Part shown: positions 1-6,491 of the stretch, one piece after another
Layout: each line of letters starts with the position of its first letter
Numbering within the stretch: the first letter of the stretch is position 1
From: Planctomycetota bacterium
GTDB taxonomy: Bacteria > Planctomycetota > UBA8108 > UBA1146
Length of the DNA stretch: 53,711 nucleotides
NCBI GenBank assembly: GCA_016776905.1
Contig: JADHSM010000020.1
Location: 1 to 53,711, forward strand
Direction of reading: 5' to 3'
Notes under the pieces: generated by a model
The model's input: the letters and a program-made list of their open reading frames with translations, nothing else
The model's database searches: none
Told to the model about the DNA's origin: nothing
Translations under genes and position numbers: made by a program

Positions 1-1174
1 AAGATTCAGCATCTTTTTTTAGTCCATCAATCCTGTAGAAGCTGGTTTTGAATTCCCTGTCATAGTCAAAGCACCTTTTTCTACGATACTGAATCCACAT
101 GTTCCAACCTCTTGCCTGACTATTGAGCGCCATTTTCATCGAAACTAGATAAAGAATCGCATTTAGATATGAATTTATTGTAGGCGTGTTGTTCTTTTTA
201 AGCTCAACACCCATCGTTTCTTTATCAATCAGGCGAAATAATTTGGGATACTCGTCCACTTCAATGATCAGTTTGAAGTTCGGCCTACGATGACGAGGCT
301 CAGGTTGATTGTAGTAGCTGCGTTGAATTCTGTTTTCAATTACTTTTTGATCGAACATGTCTGGTAGCTCCTCAGCAACAAGAAATTCAGACGCATGTAA
401 ACTCATGGGGTTTTCTGGAAAACTTCCAACACCAGTCTCCAAAAACAATCCATTATTTGAATGTCGTTCCCGGTCTCCATCTTTGTGAGTTTGCGTCCTG
501 TTTTCGTACCTGAATAACTCAGACCTTTTCACTTCGCTATCATCAACATAATCTAAAGCCCAAAGGTCAACTCCATGCTTAGAAGTTGGGTAAAATGAGC
601 CTTGTTTGTTTTTGCGATTGGTAGATTTCCTAACTGAGTCCATCACAAGCAAGCGAGAACCAATTTTTAATTTATCATCCAGATTAATAGTCTCACCTTG
701 AACAAGTCCGCTGCTTCCCGATAAGAAACCATAGCAATCCTGCACCCACTCCTCGTTCAATTCGAGAGCTGCAGTTTCAGCCATTTCATCCAAAGAAACG
801 CATTTTTTGAACTCATAATTTTCAGATTTCTTTTTCCAATCCCCTGAAACAACGGCTTCTTCAGCCATGTCCTGCCAAGAAAACTCATAATGCCTGGTGG
901 ACCACATTTTCAACCAGTGCTGATGGTAGTTGTTTGCTGTAACTCGGAGGCCTCCAGACCAAATACTGTGCATACATTGCTGAACTTTTTTTAGTGGAAA
1001 TTCGTAGTCCGGATTTCGGTTGGATAGAATGAAGCAATCAAGGAGCACCCCGGTTGGCAAGGGCTGACCTCCCCGTGTTTGCCACCACGAATAACGTTTG
1101 ATAAAACTATCAACGATTCGCTGATCGATCTCAATCGGGGAACTGGTCACGGGATAACAGTGAAGTTCGCCCAT
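1..1174 (-). CDS. Unknown protein coupled to RavA-like MoxR ATPase (partial, C-terminus off left edge)
   Basis: The reading frame stays open from an ATG at 1174 to the left edge of the window (about 391 codons), so the C-terminus is missing. The ATG shares a base with the TGA of the MoxR gene (TGATG), a classic translational-coupling overlap, so the two proteins are probably made together. I do not recognise the visible part. It is rich in aromatic and charged residues, has no signal peptide or membrane segment, and shows no DxSxS metal-site motif of a vWA domain. MoxR ATPases usually pair with a vWA protein, and such a domain could lie in the missing part, but this is inference. Base composition is AT-rich like the next two genes. 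Confidence 0.75.
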   Translation of the reverse strand, partial: MGELHCYPVTSSPIEIDQRIVDSFIKRYSWWQTRGGQPLPTGVLLDCFILSNRNPDYEFPLKKVQQCMHSIWSGGLRVTANNYHQHWLKMWSTRHYEFSWQDMAEEAVVSGDWKKKSENYEFKKCVSLDEMAETAALELNEEWVQDCYGFLSGSSGLVQGETINLDDKLKIGSRLLVMDSVRKSTNRKNKQGSFYPTSKHGVDLWALDYVDDSEVKRSELFRYENRTQTHKDGDRERHSNNGLFLETGVGSFPENPMSLHASEFLVAEELPDMFDQKVIENRIQRSYYNQPEPRHRRPNFKLIIEVDEYPKLFRLIDKETMGVELKKNNTPTINSYLNAILYLVSMKMALNSQARGWNMWIQYRRKRCFDYDREFKTSFYRIDGLKKDAES

Positions 1175-2274
1175 CAAGGTCTTCTGTCTCCAGCAACGTC
1201 CGTTGCGCTTTCAAGTCTCTTCTGGCTAACTCTTTGTTGGGCCATCTCGGTGTCGCAAGTCCATTCAAAAATTCTCCCCATATGCTGCATGTCAATATTG
1301 TCTCCACCCTTACCGATCAGAGCACAGTAGCCCAATCCAAACAAATACAACTGATACATAGAACGATCTGAATATTTCATGAACTTTCTTAAATCCGTGA
1401 ACAACTTCGAGAACTCGGCATGGGCCCCAGTTTTTTCATTTGCATGTTTTTCCAAAAATGTTTTCGTCAGCCGGAAATCATTCGCTGAACATCGAATGTC
1501 TTTATTGCTTTTGTTTTCAAGCCTCACTTCAGCCCGGATTTCAGCTGATTTCTTTAACAGTGTCCCTGCAAGACTGGACTTGGATTGCTGATTTTCGTCA
1601 GAATCAAAAACACTGGTCATCAATAATCGAATGGGAAATCTATCGTAAAATGCTTCCAAATCGGGATCGCTGTTAGGCGTGTTCGTTGCACCAACCAGCG
1701 AAAGCATTGGAAGATGTATTGGAGTTGGATTGTGATAAATCTTCTCATTTGACACTGTCAAAAGAGAATTAAGTATTTGAGAACTCCCTCTGAAAACCTC
1801 GTCTATAAAAACAAGATCAGATTCCGGAAGCTTACCTGACGTATCCCTAATTATGGAGCCCTGCTTCATTTCTTCCAGTTTGGCAGTTCCGAAAAGTTCT
1901 TCAGGAGTGGTAAACTTGGTTAATAGATATTCAAAATTCTTGGCGTCACCACCCAATTTTTTCTTTATCTCACTAAGTATCATTGACTTGGCCACTCCAG
2001 GAGGGCCAATCAACAAACATGGGACACCTGTCATCAACGAAACAATACTGCATTCGATGGCTTCATCTCTGCCGACAAACTTTTGCTTTAGTTCTTTCAC
2101 CAGACTCTGGATTCTGGCAATACAGACTTTTGCTCCAGCGTCTAATTCAGAAATTTTTGCTTTTTTCAAAGCGGCTTCGTTTTGTTTGTAATCTTTGAAA
2201 GTTATATTTTCCGAAGCAGCAGTTCGCACTGTATCCAGAAATTCCTTGGCGCCTGTGGTATTTTTTTTACTCAT
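1174..2274 (-). CDS. MoxR-family AAA+ ATPase, RavA-like
   Basis: This 366-residue AAA+ ATPase has Walker A GPPGVAKS at residues 90-97, Walker B LVFIDE at 154-159, a sensor-1-like GATN at 195-198, and YDRFPIR at 210-216, where RavA proteins have the YDR segment. The GVAKS form of Walker A and the PEELFG segment at 124-129 place it nearer RavA than MoxR proper. Family knowledge: these ATPases act as chaperone-like remodelers, usually with a vWA partner. Residues 1-60 are a lysine-rich helical extension. It lies 18 nt after the preceding unknown gene and overlaps the next one, so the three form one transcription unit. The C-terminal part beyond about residue 300 has no match I can name. The partner and substrate are unknown. 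Confidence 0.9.
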   Translation of the reverse strand: MSKKNTTGAKEFLDTVRTAASENITFKDYKQNEAALKKAKISELDAGAKVCIARIQSLVKELKQKFVGRDEAIECSIVSLMTGVPCLLIGPPGVAKSMILSEIKKKLGGDAKNFEYLLTKFTTPEELFGTAKLEEMKQGSIIRDTSGKLPESDLVFIDEVFRGSSQILNSLLTVSNEKIYHNPTPIHLPMLSLVGATNTPNSDPDLEAFYDRFPIRLLMTSVFDSDENQQSKSSLAGTLLKKSAEIRAEVRLENKSNKDIRCSANDFRLTKTFLEKHANEKTGAHAEFSKLFTDLRKFMKYSDRSMYQLYLFGLGYCALIGKGGDNIDMQHMGRIFEWTCDTEMAQQRVSQKRLESATDVAGDRRP

Positions 2275-2292
2275 TCAAAATCCTGTATTTCT

Positions 2293-3474
2293 TCAGATCC
2301 CCCAAAATGGGATATCTTGCTTTGGGGAAGTTTTCTTTTCTTTCAGAGACTGTTCGTAATTATCTATTTTGTCGCGGTAGTCACCAAATCTTTTCGTAGC
2401 AAGCTCATAAAAATCCGACTTGGGATCAAGTACGCCCATGATTTCTTCAAATTCCGTAGTAGAATCCTGAGTCTCTTGAAGTAGAGGTGATTTTTTATCT
2501 TTACCCAAGTAATGGTTAATCAGTCCCTTGAGTTCAGGAATTGATTTTTCCGCATCGTATGAAAGCAAATCATCGATGTGCCTGTCGATAAACTCCATGC
2601 AAACCCAAACAAATCCCATCGGTACAGGCTGGGTAATCTCAGAAGGTGGACAAAGATTCTCGAAACTCGATTTCCGCTGGGTTTTCCAATCCAACCTTCT
2701 CCCAATTTTCCGCCTCACTCCGCGAAGTAGCTGCATATCAAAGATTTCATTCCATGCAGGGTTCTCATAGAACCAGCTTTTATTGAATGCCTCCGTATTT
2801 TTTGTCAGCCCCGAATAAAACGACTGCCAACCATCAACGAGTTTCAATATTTCGGGATAATAATTTTCGACAATTTCTGGATTGACCCTTTTTTCGAACA
2901 ATGACAGTGCCAAGATGTCTGCCGTATTCAATGGCCTGCTCTTCATCCATTTTCTTGCGGTCTTCAAAAGATTGATCTTATTGAAAAAATCTAGCATTTC
3001 CTTATTTGCCGACATGACAATGCACAAGAATACTGTCACTCCATCTGGCCGGACCAAACCTGTTTTTGCATGTACGACAGCCTCTGGACAGTGCGCGTTC
3101 AGGATAATGGCATTCAGCAAGTTCTTTACGATCTCGGGGTCTTCAAAAATTGAATTCCTGATCCAGTTCACATAAAAATTTTTGTAACTGCCTGGATTCT
3201 TTTCCGCGCCATTAATAATGTTTTGCATTCTGTATTCGGGTGATCGTCCTTCACCGATTGGTAATTTGTATTCTAACTGGGTGCTGGCATTATCTTTGCT
3301 TCCTGTTTTCTCTGTGACGAGGAAACAGGCCCTAAGATCTTTTCTGAATCCTTCGAATTCGGGAATCATAACGTGGAGTTTTTGCGTACATGGAGCCATT
3401 CGAGGCAATGGCTCCAATAGGTCATCTTTTTTTTGATTTACGTCATTATTTAACGACACATTAACCAACTCCAT
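2293..3474 (-). CDS. Unknown protein, first gene of the RavA-like operon
   Basis: This protein of about 393 residues is not one I recognise. It has no signal peptide, clear membrane segment or nucleotide-binding motif. It is mostly helical-looking, tryptophan-rich in the middle and lysine-rich at the end. The frame can be opened from a TTG at 3525, but that codon lies beside the outer arm of a 15-bp hairpin that looks like a terminator (3479-3519), so I prefer the ATG at 3474. That ATG has no Shine-Dalgarno sequence and sits 4 nt from the hairpin. An alternative ATG at 3399 has a GGAG 12 nt upstream, inside a second hairpin. It is followed after 18 nt by the MoxR gene, so it is probably a dedicated partner or regulator of that ATPase. 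Confidence 0.7.
   Translation of the reverse strand: MELVNVSLNNDVNQKKDDLLEPLPRMAPCTQKLHVMIPEFEGFRKDLRACFLVTEKTGSKDNASTQLEYKLPIGEGRSPEYRMQNIINGAEKNPGSYKNFYVNWIRNSIFEDPEIVKNLLNAIILNAHCPEAVVHAKTGLVRPDGVTVFLCIVMSANKEMLDFFNKINLLKTARKWMKSRPLNTADILALSLFEKRVNPEIVENYYPEILKLVDGWQSFYSGLTKNTEAFNKSWFYENPAWNEIFDMQLLRGVRRKIGRRLDWKTQRKSSFENLCPPSEITQPVPMGFVWVCMEFIDRHIDDLLSYDAEKSIPELKGLINHYLGKDKKSPLLQETQDSTTEFEEIMGVLDPKSDFYELATKRFGDYRDKIDNYEQSLKEKKTSPKQDIPFWGI
3391..3416 (-). promoter_or_regulatory. 10-bp hairpin over a possible alternative start
   Basis: TGGAGCCATT and AATGGCTCCA are perfect inverted repeats around a 6-nt loop. On the minus strand the left arm holds GGAG, and the alternative ATG at 3399 falls at the loop/right-arm boundary, so the structure could hide a ribosome-binding site. 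No regulator is known. Confidence 0.35.
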
Positions 3475-3478
3475 ACGA

Positions 3479-3519
3479 AAAAATGCTTCGATCGCAAAAG
3501 TGCAGATCGAAGCATTTTT
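3479..3519 (-). terminator. Intrinsic terminator-like hairpin (15-bp stem)
   Basis: AAAAATGCTTCGATC and its perfect complement flank an 11-nt loop. On the minus strand it ends in a run of T. It lies about 50 nt after the coiled-coil gene and directly before the ATG of the RavA operon. It may end the sigma/coiled-coil transcript or act as an attenuator in front of the RavA genes. Confidence 0.75.
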
Positions 3520-3569
3520 CCCCAAAAAATCTACCCTTACAAGGGGAGATTATCTATTTATAGTTCATG

Positions 3570-4379
3570 CTAGCGCTCATTTATACTGACAACTCGGGAA
3601 CCATTTCGGCTTCTGGCTTTTTTCACCAATTCTGCCCCTGATACACCGGTTGATCTATTCAGGACAAAATCGACCTTGTTTCCTTCTCGAACCTTTTTGT
3701 TGACCCGTGAGTTTTTCGATGCCTGAGAGAGGATTTGCTCCGCCTCGCCCAATGATCCGCTTGCATATTCAAAATCAAGGCTTGATCCCATGATCTTGTC
3801 GCACTCCAGTTCAAATCTGCAGGACTCCAGCAACAATGCCAACTCCTCTCTCCTGTTGACCCCCTGGTTCAGAACTTGCTCTGCTGTATTCAGGGTTTCC
3901 TTGCGTTCAGCAATGACTTTCACGAGGATCTCGTTGTGATTGCCGAGGTATTCCAGCCTCTGTAGACACGAGTTCAGGCGATTTTCAGCTTGCTTGGCGG
4001 TCAGTTGAAGACCTTTCCAACGGACGTCATTCACGGCCCCATAACCGGAGTTCTCATAGGCCGTCGTCAAACCGCCCACTTCGGCTTCCAGACTTTCGAT
4101 CTCCTCTTGCGTCACTCTCATACGGGACTCTTGGTCTTCCAGGTCCACTTCCAATTCAGCGACTTTTTTTCGGAACTCCTGAAGCTCTACCTGGGATTCG
4201 TCCAACTCCATTGAAGCCCTGTCCAGATCGAAATCTGTTCCAATCGCCTCCTTGACTGATCCACGAACGGATTTGACTGCTGTCTTCGTGTAGGGAACCA
4301 TTTCAGTTCCAAATACAAAGTATCCAGTAGCGACCAATCCAACCAACACACACAACAATGTCTTAAATGAAGCAAACAT
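3570..4379 (-). CDS. Membrane-anchored coiled-coil protein
   Basis: This 269-residue protein has one N-terminal hydrophobic segment (about residues 5-25) that would serve as a signal anchor. A long charged heptad-like coiled coil follows (about 50-220), rich in Glu, Leu and Lys. The end is basic. The start is supported by AGGAG 7 nt upstream of the ATG. It follows the ECF-like sigma gene on the same strand after 170 nt and is followed by a strong hairpin. The topology predicts a periplasmic rod. I cannot name a family. It could be the sigma factor's target or partner, but only position suggests this. Confidence 0.8.
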   Translation of the reverse strand: MFASFKTLLCVLVGLVATGYFVFGTEMVPYTKTAVKSVRGSVKEAIGTDFDLDRASMELDESQVELQEFRKKVAELEVDLEDQESRMRVTQEEIESLEAEVGGLTTAYENSGYGAVNDVRWKGLQLTAKQAENRLNSCLQRLEYLGNHNEILVKVIAERKETLNTAEQVLNQGVNRREELALLLESCRFELECDKIMGSSLDFEYASGSLGEAEQILSQASKNSRVNKKVREGNKVDFVLNRSTGVSGAELVKKARSRNGSRVVSINER

Positions 4380-4549
4380 CTGCTCTCCTATCTATTTTAC
4401 TCAATTGGCGGGACTTGAATCCCGTGTTCATAAGTAATGCCGATCGTCGGAGACTGAATTGACAAATTGTTTTCAAGAAAGTTGAATTTTTTCGGGGCGG
4501 AAGCAAGCCGAGGCACGTAATACGCTTCAGATTTTAGACTTAGGGGATC

Positions 4550-5455
4550 TTATATCCCTGTAATAGTTCGAATAGTTTGTTGTGTCAGATCTCGAATAAT
4601 CGGGTTCTCACGCTCTTCCTCGAATGTTTTCCCCACCCAACTCATACATGAATCACATTTCAATGTATCGATGTGAATTCGCCTGTGAACCTTCACTTCC
4701 TCGGGGGCATCCGAGGTGTACACCCATTCTGGAGCGTAGAGATAGGGTGAACAGGCAATCGCTGAATCCAGCCATGGAGAAAGCATGAACTGCTCTGGAA
4801 CCTGATCTAAAGCTGCTTCTGAATACGCTTTTCCAAGATAACCGGACAGGGTTTCATAGGATCGCTCCAGCAGTCGGTAATATTGACGGACATTTTCGAG
4901 ACTCAATAGATCCGAGCGTTTCGCCGCCTCCTCCAGGTTATTGAAATTCATTTCCAAAGCAGCTACCTGCAAGAAGGGAGAGCGAATCTTTGATTTTTGA
5001 TGCCCTACAAAATTAATGTCGTTTTTCCACCTCGAGAATCCGACGTAGAACGCCTTTTCAATATCAACAACTTCTTCACCAACCCATGCAGGTCCCAAAT
5101 CGGTGGAAGACCATGAGATCAATGTCCCTTTTCGCTCGATCAAGTCCCTTACTGCGTCTTTGTGTTTGAAATGATCGATCACAAAATTTCTAATACTCCT
5201 CATGTCGAGCAAGGCCCCTGCAGGATTGATGTCAATTTTTCGTTTGATCAATCGCGTCCAAAACTTCAGCAACCACGCACTCTTGATGTCTTCGAGAAGT
5301 CCAGGGTCGGTGTTTTCGAAACCCTTCTTTAAAATAAAACGGAGATTCCGTTCCAACTTGAGATGGGTCAATGCGTAGAAATCATTCCATGCTGATTCGT
5401 TGCCACTTCTCAAATCGGATATTTCGATTTTCTTCAATCGATCCCCAGCAGGCAT
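4550..5455 (-). CDS. Divergent ECF-type sigma-factor-like protein
   Basis: This is a 301-residue protein. Residues about 14-100 resemble sigma region 2: a GNESAWNDFY start, then a DIKSAWLLKFWTRL helix, then an NFVIDHFKHKD segment where ECF factors have their RNxxxDxxR-like helix. Residues about 168-205 contain a NNLEEAAKR...ENVRQYYRLLERS stretch that resembles a region-4 helix-turn-helix. The C-terminal third has no sigma match but carries H-x5-C-x2-C near residue 266, reminiscent of zinc-binding anti-sigma motifs, though the canonical spacing is H-x3-C-x2-C. It is longer than a usual ECF factor (about 180-200 residues). The gene starts 16 nt after hcrB on the same strand but is AT-richer. 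A highly derived HTH regulator is the alternative. Confidence 0.55.
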   Translation of the reverse strand: MPAGDRLKKIEISDLRSGNESAWNDFYALTHLKLERNLRFILKKGFENTDPGLLEDIKSAWLLKFWTRLIKRKIDINPAGALLDMRSIRNFVIDHFKHKDAVRDLIERKGTLISWSSTDLGPAWVGEEVVDIEKAFYVGFSRWKNDINFVGHQKSKIRSPFLQVAALEMNFNNLEEAAKRSDLLSLENVRQYYRLLERSYETLSGYLGKAYSEAALDQVPEQFMLSPWLDSAIACSPYLYAPEWVYTSDAPEEVKVHRRIHIDTLKCDSCMSWVGKTFEEERENPIIRDLTQQTIRTITGI

Positions 5456-5471
5456 ATGTATACCCTTCGTA

Positions 5472-6491
5472 TCAACCGTGGTGAGGAGCGAGTCGCTCCA
5501 CCGGTAAGCCTGCGACTTCCCGAAGGACAGCCTCGACGTACTTCTCGATCATCTTGCCGCGCCATTGGGGGGCGAAGTCGGTGTTCCCGAGAGGGTTGGC
5601 ACCATCACCTTTGCGAGCCATGGCCGCTGCTTCGGCAATGGTTTCTGCAGTCAGGGGCTTTCCCGTCAAATGATCGATACTCGCATCGCATCTGACAGGG
5701 GTACTCCCCACTGAACCGAGCCAAAGCTCGATGCGATCGGTGGTCTCACCACTACACCAGGCGGCGGCTGCAACGCTCAACACTCCATAGTCGATGGAGC
5801 CCCGACGGCGTAATTTCCAATATCCAGTGCGTTCACCGGAAGGTGCAGGAATCCTAACCCTCGTCAATATTTCGTCGGGCCGCTTGGAAAGGTAATCCAT
5901 ACCATCGTCATTGAACAATTCGGCGAGAGGTAACACCCTCTCACCATCGGCTGAGTGAAGTGAAATCTCTGCACCTAATGCACACAGCATCGGAACCGAA
6001 TCACCACTGGAAACCGCCCAACAACGAGGACTACTCGGAGCAACCCAACAAACATCTCCTTCCGCTTTCATGCAGTAGGAGATACTCCGGCGCCACTCTT
6101 CGTTCTGGTTGTAGTAGGTGCAGCGGGTATCGAGGCACAAGTTCCCCCCGATAGTGCCGGCATTCCGAAGGACTGGACTTGAAATACTGGTGATCGCTTT
6201 CACGAGCGTCGGGTACTTCTCTTGCATCGTTTCATTGCGAATGATGGTATCAAGAGTCGTTGTCGCTCCGATGACGACACCGCCTTTATCATCGACACAG
6301 ATCCCGTTCATTTCTGGGATGGAGCGCAAGGAAACGATCGTCTTCGCCCCTTGGTGACGCCGTTTCATGTTGGGCCAAAGGTCTGTCCCGCCGGCAACAA
6401 CCCGAGTGTTTCCAGGATCTTGCGCAAGAATGCGAGCCGCTTCAGTCACTGTCTCAGGAGAGTGGAATGAAAACGCAGGGAGTCTCAGCAT
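5472..6491 (-). CDS. hcrB: 4-Hydroxybenzoyl-CoA reductase-like FAD/[4Fe-4S] subunit (beta)
   Basis: This is the FAD-binding medium subunit of a xanthine-oxidase-family enzyme, with the AGGTDLWP (33-40) and TIGGN (113-117) FAD loops. It also has the insertion specific to 4-hydroxybenzoyl-CoA reductase. Cys124, Cys140, Cys148 and Cys157 have the same spacing (16, 8, 9) as the four cysteines that bind the extra [4Fe-4S] cluster in the Thauera enzyme (122, 138, 146, 155, from memory). The flanking CTYYNQ and GD residues match too. The reaction would be reductive removal of the para-hydroxyl from 4-hydroxybenzoyl-CoA, or a related CoA-thioester step. The ATG at 6491 overlaps the hcrA stop (TGATG) and follows a near-perfect AAGGAGGTGA. 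A GTG one codon upstream (6494) is possible. Confidence 0.9.
   Translation of the reverse strand: MLRLPAFSFHSPETVTEAARILAQDPGNTRVVAGGTDLWPNMKRRHQGAKTIVSLRSIPEMNGICVDDKGGVVIGATTTLDTIIRNETMQEKYPTLVKAITSISSPVLRNAGTIGGNLCLDTRCTYYNQNEEWRRSISYCMKAEGDVCWVAPSSPRCWAVSSGDSVPMLCALGAEISLHSADGERVLPLAELFNDDGMDYLSKRPDEILTRVRIPAPSGERTGYWKLRRRGSIDYGVLSVAAAAWCSGETTDRIELWLGSVGSTPVRCDASIDHLTGKPLTAETIAEAAAMARKGDGANPLGNTDFAPQWRGKMIEKYVEAVLREVAGLPVERLAPHHG

Noticed and set aside
4405..4435. T-arm-like hairpin (CGGGATTCAAGTCCCG on the minus strand)
   Set aside because: The loop is 6 nt, not 7, and no acceptor, D or anticodon arms can be drawn around it, so it is not a tRNA.
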